Source: Azomonas agilis
Lineage (GTDB): Bacteria > Pseudomonadota > Gammaproteobacteria > Pseudomonadales > Pseudomonadaceae
Length of the DNA stretch: 64,000 nt
Direction of reading: 5' to 3'
Assembly: GCF_007830255.1 (NCBI RefSeq)
Contig: NZ_VLKG01000012.1
Coordinates: forward strand, 27,524-91,523
This document shows, piece after piece, positions 38,160-47,800 of this stretch. The translations under genes were made by a program, and so were the position numbers. Below the pieces are notes generated by a model, which had not been told where the DNA came from, did not search any database, and worked only from the letters and a program-made list of their open reading frames with translations. Position 1 is the stretch's first letter, and every line of letters begins with the position of its first letter.

Positions 38160-40706
38160 ATGAAGTCCAAACGTACGCGAAGCAAAGGAGCAGCCATAGA
38201 GGTCAAGCCAGCGAGGTGGAGCCAGCAAGTTTCGGCACTGGTGCTGAGTTTGGTTGTGGCTCATGCCTACGCCAAGCCGATAGCCGTGGACATTCCGGCC
38301 CAGTCGTTGGCTCAGGCACTGGTTACCCTTGGCCAGCAGACCGGCCTACAAATGGTCTACTCAGCAGATTTAGTCAATGGCAAGTGGGCACCCAAAGTTA
38401 ATGGCACTATGGAACCTGACCAAGCCCTGACACAACTGCTGATCGGTGCTGGCCTGACCTTCCGTATCGAGAACAACACGGTGCTGCTGATCAGCACCCG
38501 TACCGGCGACACTGATATTGATATAGATGCCGATACCATGGTGATCGGTGAAACCAATATCATGGGGCAGGGGATGGGCCAAGCTACCGAGAACACCGGC
38601 TCCTACACTCCAGGCAAAATCAGCGTCGGCTCTAAAACCCCGACCTCACTAAAGGAAACCCCGCAGTCCGTATCGGTGATCACCCGCCAAGTCATTGAGG
38701 ATCGCCAGTTTGCTGACCTTAACGATGCGATGAAAGCCGTGCCCGGCGTGACCGTGCAGAGCTCTACATACCGTATCCAAGACTTCTATTCGCGCGGCTT
38801 TCAGATTCAAAATATCCAGCTCGACGGTGCCGCGCCTATGGCTTTGGGCACTACCGCTGGTAGCTTCTATTCTTCGAACATTTACGATACCTCCGAGTTC
38901 GACCATGTCGAAGTGCTGCGAGGTGCTAGTGCGTTATTTGGCGGTACCGGTGATCCGGGGGGCATCATCAACTTGGTGCGCAAGCGTCCTCTGGACTTCT
39001 ATCAGATCAAATTTACCGCCTCGGCAGGTAGTTGGGATAATTACCGTAGTGAGCTGGACGTGACGGGCCCACTAGGCTTTGATGGCAAACTACGGGGCCG
39101 CTTGGTACTGGCTTATACAGACCGTCAATACTTTGTTGATAACCGCGCTACCGATAAACCCTTAGTTTATGGTGTGCTTGAGGCTGATGTCAGTGCCAAC
39201 ACCATGCTTACTGCCGGCATACGCTTCAATAAGATCCACGAGAACGGCACTACTTCGGCTGTGCCGCGCTACAGTAACGGCGCTGACCTCGGTCTGTCAC
39301 GCAGCACAGGATTGTCTACTAAATGGGCCTATGCCGATGGCTTCGCCCGTGAATACTTTGCCAAGATCGACCATCGCTTAAACGACGATTGGAAGCTCAA
39401 TTTCACCTACACCAACATCTACGACACCATTAATACCAACAACGCCACCACCCTAGGCTCGGTTAACCCAGTAACCGGCGCTGGTGTGACCCGCTATGGT
39501 ACCTATGTAACTCAATGGAGCGAACAGGATCTCTGGGACGTCAACCTTTCGGGTGATTTCAATCTATTTGGACTCAGGCATCGCTTGGTGGTCGGTGGTG
39601 ACTACCAAGAGATTGACAGCCGTTGGCGCGGTACGGGTCGTTTTACCACTGCGGGTGGTACGGTTAACGTATTTGATCCTAACTCTACCGCTTGGAACGA
39701 TCCCGGTACCCGACCAGTCTTCAGCCGTAACTACAGCCCCAACAGTCAGATTCAGTATGGCTTGTACGCAAACTTGCGTCTGCAACTGGCCGAGCCACTG
39801 CATCTGGTTCTGGGGGCACGGGCGCAGCGCTATAAGTTCGACCAGACTTATAAAACCTCCAATGCTACAGGCACCGTTTGGACGGAGCAGTCGCGTGTAG
39901 ATATGCGTGAGCCAACCAAAGTCACCCCATTTGGCGGTATTGTCTATGACCTGACGGATGAATGGGCACTCTATGCCAGTTATGCTGAAATCTTCAAACC
40001 ACAACAGAACCTGCTATCTGGCCCCATTGGTTCAGGAACCCCCCTTGATCCCATGATTGGTAAAACCTATGAGTTTGGTATTAAGGGCGAGCTGTTTGGT
40101 GGTGCGGTTAACACCAGCCTTGCGTTCTACTACACCAAGCGCGAAGACCAAGCGGTGCAAGATCCCAATTACGATGCCACCACGGTTCTCTTCGGCGGTA
40201 ACTGCTGCTACTTCAACGGTGGCGAAACCGTCAGTAGAGGCATTGATATGGAAATCTCCGGCGAGGTTCTGCCGGATTGGATGGCGATGGCTAGCTATAC
40301 CTTCAACATTAACAAGAACCATGACAGCGGTTCAGCATTGAGCACCATCACACCTAAACACTTGGCCAAGTTCTTCAGCACTTATCGCTTGCCGGGCGCG
40401 CTGAGAAACTTCCGCGTGGGAGGTGGTGTTGATATCCAGAGCGACACACACGTCAGTGGCACTGCATCCACCTACGACAATGCGGGCAACGTGATTCAAA
40501 GTGGCGTGCCGTTTGAGTTCACCCAAGGTGGGTATGCAGTCTGGAATGCGTTCGTCGACTATCGCATTGATGAGCATTGGAACGTGGCGTTCAACGCTAA
40601 CAACTTGTTTGATAAGAAATACTATCAGACGGTCGGAACCTCAACCTGCTGTAACTACTATGGCGATCCGAAAAACTTCATGATGACGGTGCGGGCCACC
40701 TACTGA
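38160..40706 (+). CDS. fpvA: TonB-dependent ferripyoverdine receptor with N-terminal signalling domain (FpvA-type)
   Basis: This outer-membrane receptor imports ferric pyoverdine. The 848-residue precursor has a signal peptide with core VSALVLSLVVAHAYA. An STN signalling domain follows (~40-120; IPAQSLAQALVTLGQQTG), as in receptors that relay ligand binding to an anti-sigma factor. Next come a TonB box-like DTMVIGET, the plug (PQSVSVITRQVIEDR; LRGASALFGGTGDPGGIINL) and a 22-strand barrel ending VRATY with a terminal aromatic residue. I chose ATG 38160; TTG 38142 is in frame but lengthens the signal peptide unusually. The gene is low-GC like the surrounding NRPSs, so receptor and peptide specificity probably moved together. 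No FpvR/FpvI-type regulator is in the window. Confidence 0.93.
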   Translation: MKSKRTRSKGAAIEVKPARWSQQVSALVLSLVVAHAYAKPIAVDIPAQSLAQALVTLGQQTGLQMVYSADLVNGKWAPKVNGTMEPDQALTQLLIGAGLTFRIENNTVLLISTRTGDTDIDIDADTMVIGETNIMGQGMGQATENTGSYTPGKISVGSKTPTSLKETPQSVSVITRQVIEDRQFADLNDAMKAVPGVTVQSSTYRIQDFYSRGFQIQNIQLDGAAPMALGTTAGSFYSSNIYDTSEFDHVEVLRGASALFGGTGDPGGIINLVRKRPLDFYQIKFTASAGSWDNYRSELDVTGPLGFDGKLRGRLVLAYTDRQYFVDNRATDKPLVYGVLEADVSANTMLTAGIRFNKIHENGTTSAVPRYSNGADLGLSRSTGLSTKWAYADGFAREYFAKIDHRLNDDWKLNFTYTNIYDTINTNNATTLGSVNPVTGAGVTRYGTYVTQWSEQDLWDVNLSGDFNLFGLRHRLVVGGDYQEIDSRWRGTGRFTTAGGTVNVFDPNSTAWNDPGTRPVFSRNYSPNSQIQYGLYANLRLQLAEPLHLVLGARAQRYKFDQTYKTSNATGTVWTEQSRVDMREPTKVTPFGGIVYDLTDEWALYASYAEIFKPQQNLLSGPIGSGTPLDPMIGKTYEFGIKGELFGGAVNTSLAFYYTKREDQAVQDPNYDATTVLFGGNCCYFNGGETVSRGIDMEISGEVLPDWMAMASYTFNINKNHDSGSALSTITPKHLAKFFSTYRLPGALRNFRVGGGVDIQSDTHVSGTASTYDNAGNVIQSGVPFEFTQGGYAVWNAFVDYRIDEHWNVAFNANNLFDKKYYQTVGTSTCCNYYGDPKNFMMTVRATY

Positions 40707-40723
40707 TTGGTGAGGATTGTCTG

Positions 40724-40752
40724 AAAAACCGGGGCTTGCCTCGGTTTTTTCG
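40724..40752. terminator. Terminator between fpvA and the convergent esterase
   Basis: AAAAACCGGGGC pairs with CCTCGGTTTTTT around a short loop (one imperfect pair). The flanking A and T runs make it usable in both directions, which suits the convergent genes ending at 40706 and 40786. Confidence 0.85.
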
Positions 40753-40785
40753 TTTCAGGCGGGCGGTTCTGTGCTGAATGGGGGG

Positions 40786-41754
40786 CTATTTTAAATACTC
40801 ACGACCTAAGGTTTGCTCCAACCAACGCCCGGCAGCAGCGTACACCTCAACGGTAGCCCCCGTAATACCCGACATGCGTAGAAAATCATGGGTTAATCCC
40901 GCTTCAATACGTAACGTAGTCGGGGTGCCGCTGGCCTCAAGTTTGCCTGCATAGTCTAGCCCTTCGTCGAATAATGGATCGTACTGAGCTAGGTTGACGT
41001 AGGCCGGGGTCATAGCTGGCAGCGCTGGATGCAGCAGTGGTGAGGCCCGCCAGTCGTCACGCGCTTGTGCGCGGCCTAGGTAATGTTCGTAGAACCAGTC
41101 CAGAGTCTTGCTCTCCAGCAGGTAGCCCTCAGCATAATGCTGATGTGAGGTGCGCCGGGTGTTGCTTTCGGTCACTGGGTAGAACAGCAACTGTGCCTTG
41201 AGTGTCAGGATGTGCGTTTGTCCAGCCGCTTCTTCAATTGCCAGCACTGTGGCTAGGGTTGCGCCGACACTATCGCCAGCCAATACCAGAACCGTGGTGT
41301 CCAAACCCAGTTCTAGGGCGTTGTACCGTAGCCAGTTAACGGCATCCTGAGCGTCGTGCACCGCAGTCGGGAAAGGATATTCTGGAGCCAGCCGGTACTC
41401 TGGGGCGAAGACGGCATAGTCTCCCAGACAGGCTAGGCGGCGGCATACACAGTCGTGGGAGTTGAGACTGCCGACTACATAGCCTCCACCATGCAGATAG
41501 AGTAGCGTGGCTTTGGGCGTAATATCCGGGCGCTGGTAAAGGCGGGCAGGCAACCGTGCACCATCGCGGCAATCGACCAGCAGCTCGCGGAGCTTGACCT
41601 GGGCAGGGGGATCAGGGTCAAGCAGACGCGAAGTATTTTCGAACTCCTTACGCGCTTGCGCGACGCTCAGTTGATGCATAGGCTGGCTCTTACCGGTCAA
41701 GCGGCCAAACTCGGCCAGCTCTAGGAAGGCTTCTAGGTCACAATCTAGGGACAT
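40786..41754 (-). CDS. Alpha/beta hydrolase, HSL-type carboxylesterase
   Basis: The 322-residue cytoplasmic-type hydrolase (no signal peptide) has the hormone-sensitive-lipase family signature: oxyanion HGGG in LLYLHGGGYVVG, nucleophile GDSVGA (Ser in LVLAGDSVGATLATVLA), Asp in AQYDPLFDEG and catalytic His in LTHDFLRM. It is the last gene of the minus-strand operon, 63 bases after the TE-containing NRPS. AAGGA lies upstream of the ATG. No equivalent exists in the P. aeruginosa PAO1 cluster as I recall it. A role in hydrolysing an ester or acyl group of pyoverdine, or its ferric form, is a guess from position, since siderophore esterases are often encoded beside receptors. The substrate is unknown. 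Confidence 0.8.
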   Translation of the reverse strand: MSLDCDLEAFLELAEFGRLTGKSQPMHQLSVAQARKEFENTSRLLDPDPPAQVKLRELLVDCRDGARLPARLYQRPDITPKATLLYLHGGGYVVGSLNSHDCVCRRLACLGDYAVFAPEYRLAPEYPFPTAVHDAQDAVNWLRYNALELGLDTTVLVLAGDSVGATLATVLAIEEAAGQTHILTLKAQLLFYPVTESNTRRTSHQHYAEGYLLESKTLDWFYEHYLGRAQARDDWRASPLLHPALPAMTPAYVNLAQYDPLFDEGLDYAGKLEASGTPTTLRIEAGLTHDFLRMSGITGATVEVYAAAGRWLEQTLGREYLK

Positions 41755-41790
41755 TCAGGTATTCCTTAACAGGTCGAAGAAAAAGAGCCC

Positions 41791-41808
41791 GGCTGCATCA
41801 GACAGCCG
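41791..41808 (-). other. Small hairpin between the terminal NRPS and the esterase
   Basis: CGGCTG and CAGCCG arms (41791-41796, 41803-41808) enclose a 6-base loop in the 63-base gap. No T-run follows, so transcription into the esterase gene probably continues. Confidence 0.3.
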
Positions 41809-41817
41809 AGCGCGGAC

Positions 41818-44800
41818 TTAGACGGTTTGCACAGCCACTGTGTGCAGGCGTTGGTGCAGGGCGTTAAGCAGCTCGGCATGGCCAACGATAGCGTAGTGGT
41901 CTGCCGCTAGATGCTGGCTAGAGCGTATGGCTTGGCTCGCTTCGAAGGTTTGGCTGAGGCCAGTTTCACTACCCTTAGCCCACCAGCAATCTAGGCGTGC
42001 GGCTACCCTAGGCAGGGTGTGCAGTTGGAGCGAGAGAGCCTTAAGGGTCATGGCTACGCTGAAGGTTCGTGCCAGCTCCTCGCTCGGCGGTATCTCATCG
42101 GAGGCGATATTGGCTAGGCTTTGTTCAATCACAGCGAGTACCTGCGTGGTATCGGCGTTGGCCGGTACTGACAGCAACGGCAGGCTAGCAGCGGGACAGC
42201 CGCTGACCACGGCTAAGAAAGCGCGCAGATCGCTACCACAGTCGTTTTCTAATTGCTCATGGGTCGCACTGGGTAGGTACGGATCGACGAGAGTCAGTTG
42301 CTCAATCTGCTGGCCTTGGCTTTCTAGCTCGCGGGCCACCAATACCGCTAGGGTGCCGCCCAGTGACCATCCCAGCAGGCGATATGGGCCTTGGGGCTGC
42401 TTCTGGCGAATGTACTGGGCATAGTCGATGGCCATAGCCTCAAGCGACTCATCTTGCCAGTGACGGTCGAGTAGCATGCGGTTCTGCAAGCCATAGACAC
42501 TGCACAGACCATCCAAGCGTTGGGCTAACGGCCGGTAGTCGAACACGGTACCGAAGCCAGCGTGTAGGCAAAATAGCGGGGCTTGGCGCTCGACCTTAGA
42601 GTTGAGCAACAGCAGTGGATTGAGCCTGGTCTGTTCTTGGTCTTGGGCTGGACACAGCTCGGCGATGGTTGGTCGAGCGATCAGGTCACGCAGTTTTAGG
42701 TTCAGGCCCAGTTCAGGTTGGCTGCGTAGGCGCGAGAGCACCTTGAGTACGCCCAGCGAATCGCCGCCCAGTTCGAAGAAGTGATCGGTCACGCCGACTT
42801 GCTCCACTCCTAGCACTTCGGCCCAGATCGCCGCTAGAGCACGTTGGCGCTGATCCACGGGTGCTTGGTACTGGCGCTGAGCCAATTCAGGCTCAGGCAG
42901 GGCACGGCGGTCGATCTTACCGTTGGGGGTTAGTGGTAGGGCATCGAGTACCATCAGTTGGGTCGGAATCATATAGTCCGGCAGCACCTGACGCAGATAT
43001 TCAAGCATGGGCGTGGTGTTGCCCGCGCTATCCTCAAGCACCACATAGCCAATCAGCCGCTTGCCACTGCAACCCTCTCGGGCCACTACCACAGCATCAA
43101 GTACACCGGCGATATCGCGTAGGCGCGCCTCAATCTCACCCAGTTCGATACGAAAGCCACGGATCTTCACTTGGTTGTCCAAACGGCCTAAGTAGTCAAA
43201 TATTCCGTCTGAGCGTTGGCGCACCAAATCGCCGGTGCGGTACAGCCGTCCGCCCGTGGTGCTAAATGGATCAGCGATGAAGTGTTCAGCGCTTAAGCTG
43301 GGGCGGCGGTGGTAGCCGCGTGCCAAGCCTTCGCCACCGATGTACAGCTCCCCAGCCAAACCTACGGGCAGTGGATTGAGGCAGTCATCGAGAATGTACA
43401 GGGTGCGGTTGCCGACCGCTACGCCAATCGGTGCATACACTGCTTCACAACGGGCATTCACCGGCACCCTCCACAGCAACGGAGTGACTACCGTCTCGGT
43501 AGGGCCATAGCCGTTGGTAAAAAACCTTGGCTTGAGCACTTGTTTGACCCGTTCGAAGTGGGCATCGGCTACCGCATCGCCGCCGAAGCAGTAGGTGTGT
43601 ACAGGTGGTGGGCTGGGTTGAGTTTGGCCATATTCGGCCAGTTGTTGTAGGTAGGCTGGCGGGAAACAGGCGATGGTAATTGCCTCGGCATGCAGTACAT
43701 CCCAAGTTTCCTGTGGAGTCCACAGAGTATTGCCACGGATTACCAACTGGCCGCCACTGATCAGAGTAGACAGCCAGCGCTCTTGGGCACCGTCGAAGGC
43801 GAACGACATAAACAGCAGCTCGCGGGTCGATGGGCTCATCTCGTAGCATTCAATGATCGCTTGACAATGCATGCGCAGTGGGCCGCGGGTTACGGCCACA
43901 CCCTTAGGGGTGCCGGTAGAGCCAGAGGTGTAGATCATGTAGCTAAGCTGGTCGTCCAGAGCTTGGCGATTCGGAGCATGTTCATGCTGTGACAGCACGC
44001 ACAGGTCTAAATCTAAGCGCTGTGCCGGTTCGATGCCTAGGCGCTCGCCGATGGCGCGCTCGGTCAACAGTAGGGCTACATCAGCATCGCCGATGATCCA
44101 CTGTAGGCGTTCGGCAGGGTAGTCGATGTCCAGTGGTACATAGGCAGCACCGGCCTTCATGACCGCGTAGAAGGCGACGATGGTGCGCACCGAGCGCTCT
44201 AGGGCAATGCCAACCCGATGCTCACGGCTGATGCCGCGTTCGATTAAAGTCCAAGCCAGACGGTTGGCTTGCTGCTCCAATTGCGCGTAGGTTAGCTCAA
44301 TGCCATCGCAGCGTACTGCGACTTGGTGTGGGCGTTCTTGGGCGTGGCGGCTGATCAGCGCCGCAATATCTGGCGGTGTATTAAGGCTGGCTTGTACTTG
44401 AAGGAGTGGTGTATTAGCCAGTAGGCCGAGAGTACCTATGGCGGCCTCTGGGCTGTCTAGCAGACGTTCGAGTAGTGTCTCGAAGTGGTCGCGAATAGCC
44501 TCGACCTGATGTGCTGCAAAGTGGTCTAAGCGGTAGAGAAATTCGATACGCAGGCGCGTATTCAAGTGTACAGCCAAGTCCATTGGGTAGTTGGTAACGT
44601 CCCGCAGCTGCGCATCGCCGAAGCGCAAGCCTGTAGTACTGGCTGACTGTAGACGTTCGTCAATGGGGTAGTTTTCAAACACGATGATGCTATCGAACAA
44701 GGCTTGGCCGTTGCTCTCAGCCCAGCGCTGGATATCCACCAGTGGCGTGTGCTCGTGGTTGCGCACCTCTAGGTTGTAGGCCTGCAATTGTTGCAGCCAG

Positions 44801-47800
44801 TCCTGCACTGTTTGTGCTGGGTGCAGTGTCTGAATAATCGGCAAGGTATTGATGAACAGTCCCAATAGGCTGTCGGCATTCGCTAGGCTGGCTGGGCGGC
44901 CAGACACCGTAGCACCGAAGCACAGAGTCTGCTGGCCCGTATAGCGCTGTAATAACAGCAACCAAGCCGCCTGCACCAAGGTATTAGGGGTGATGCGTAG
45001 GCGCTGAGCTTGCTTGCGTAGCCAAGCGGTACGCTGCTCGTCCCAGTGCAGATATAGCGCGTTATGGCCTTCTTGGCCGGTTACGAGTCGGGCACCGATG
45101 GCACCGGCTAGCTGGGTCGGGCCTTGTAACTCGGCCAAGCGTGGCCGCCAAAAAGCCTCGCTGGCTTGTTGCGCCGGTGCCTGCAACCAGCGGATGTAGT
45201 CGCTGTAACGACCTTGCAGGGGCGGCAGTGGCTGGCCAGCGTAGCACTGGAATAGCTCACCGAGCAGGCGCGACTGGCTCCAGCCGTCCATGAGGATGTG
45301 ATGACTGGTCAGGATCAGTTGGTGGCGATCATCCTCTAGGCGTACCAGCAGCAGACGCAACAGCGGCGGGGCGAGTAGGTCGAAGGGTCGGCGGCGCTCG
45401 GCCTCGGCAGTGGTGGCCAGACGCATGGAGTCAACAGCTTGGCCACGCCAGTCCTGTTCACGGGCATCGAGCTGGCCCTGACGTAATACCACTTGCAGCG
45501 GTTCACTCAGTTGCGGCGCTTGCCAGAAGGCGCTACGCAGCATCTCGTGGCGCTGTACTAATTGGCCCCAAGCAGCGATGAAGCGTGAAGCTTCAAGGCC
45601 CTGTACCTCGACGCTGGTCTGGTTGATGTAAAAATCCGCGCTACCGGTGTCTTGGGTGTGGAACAGCATGCCCTGCTGCACCGTAGACAACGGGTAAATA
45701 TCCTCAACTTGATCGCAGGAAAATGGCAGTAAATCCAACTGAGCTTGGGTCAAACGGGCCAGCGGCACGTCTGAAGGGGTTAGGCCAAGGCGTATACCTT
45801 GGCTGCACAGAGCCACAACTTGGCGTAGCTCATCGGCATAGTCGTCGGCTAGGTGTTGCAGGTGCGCTGGCTCGAACATCAGGCGGCTGAAGCTCCAGTT
45901 CAGACGCAGCTCGCCGTCGAACACTTGACCGTTGATGGCCAGCCAGTTCTGTAGTGGTGCGTCAAGGCTGTGCTCACGGCCCTTGTCTGCCGGGATTGGC
46001 CGGAACAAGACGGCAGTGTCGTCATTGCCACTGTCGAACTGGCCTAGGTAGTTGAAGGTGATACGTGCTTTTGGCAGAGCGGCTAAGGCCTGACGCACGG
46101 CTGGGCTGGCATAGCAGCGCAGGGCACTGAAAAAGGCTCCCTTAGCCGGTAGAGCACGCAGGTGCTCCTTAGTAAGCATAATGGCCTCGGCCAGCGAACT
46201 GCCGGCGCTGATACGTGCTGGGTAAAGGCTGGTCAGCCAGCCAAGGGTACGAGTCAGATCGGCTTCGTTGTCAGTAAAGGCTTCGCGGCCATGACCTTCG
46301 AGTTCCACCAAGTAGTCGCGGGTACCCGTCCAACGTTGTAATACGCGAGCCAACGCAGCCAGCAGTAGATCATTGATTTGGGTACGGTAGGCCGCCGGGC
46401 AATCCTTAAGTAGGCGTGACGTGGTTTCGGCATTCAGATGGGTGGTGACGCTGTGGCTGTCGCGCAGACGCAGGGCGGTCTCAGTGTCGATAGCCGGCAG
46501 TGTGCCGTCGATACCGGCGCATTGTTGTAGCCAGAAGCGCGCTTCATCTTCACCGGCAGGGCTCTGGGCGTGGGCCTGTAGGCGCAGGGCCCAGTCCTGT
46601 ACCGATAGGGTGCGCGGTGGTAGGTTACAAACTTGGCCGGCGGCGGCTTGGGTGAAGGCCGTGTGCAGGTCTTCGAGCAGGATGCGCCAAGATACACCGT
46701 CAACCGCGAGGTGGTGGACTATCAGTAACAGGCGCTGCTCGCCTTCAACCATGCCATGTACTGCACGCAGCAGTGGCCCCTTGGCTAAATCAAGGCTGCC
46801 TTGGGCTCGATCGCACAGCGCTTGCCAGTTTTCGTCTTGGCTTGCTTCGTACTGCCAGAGCAGATCAGCAGGTGCCGGTTGCGCGGTAAAGTGCGCCTGC
46901 CACTGGCCCTGTACCTCATTGAAGCGCAAGCGTAAGGCATCATGCTTAGCCACCAAAGCTGCCAGCGCTTGACGCAGATGGGTCGGATTCAGCGCTTGGT
47001 TGGCCTTGAGCATCACCGACTGATTCCAGCGCTGCATCTCAGGTATGGCTTGGTTAAAAAATTGGTGTTGCATCGGCAGTAGCAAGGTTGTACCGCTGGC
47101 CGGCGGGTATACAGTCTGTGCCTGCTCGGTCTGGCTTTGGGTAACGCGCGCCAGCGTGCGCACAGTCTGATGGCTGAACAGATCCTTGGGGGTGAAGTGC
47201 AGACCATCGCGGCGCGCTTGGCTGACTAGTTGGATGGAGACGATGGAGTCGCCCCCTAGCTCAAAGAAGTTGTCGTCGATACCCACGCGCTCAAGCTTGA
47301 GTACTCGCTGCCAAATCTGCACTAAACGTGCTTGCAGCTCATCCTCAGCCACGCAGTAGTCGGCTTGGGCCTGAGCTGCCCCGGGGTGCGGTAGGGCCTT
47401 ACGGTCGAGTTTGCCATTGGGGCTTAGCGGCATGCTGTCGAGGAATAACCAATGGTTGGGCAGCATGTAATCGGGCAGATGGGCTTGTAGCGCTCGACTC
47501 AGTTGCTGGCGCTCCGGTACTGGCTGTCCGGCCTTGGCCACCAGATAGGCAACCAACTGGTTGTCCACAACCTGTACTGCTGCTTCGTGGATTGTTGGCT
47601 GTTCCATCAACCGTGCTTCAATCTCGCCGAGTTCGATGCGCAGGCCGCGAATTTTCACTTGATGGTCGATGCGCCCGCAGTATTCGATCACTCCATCGGC
47701 ACGGTAGCGTGCTAAATCACCAGTACGGTACATGCGCGCCCCGGATTGAAACGGACAGGCGACGAAACGCTCGGCGGTCAGCGCTGGGCGTTGGTGGTAG

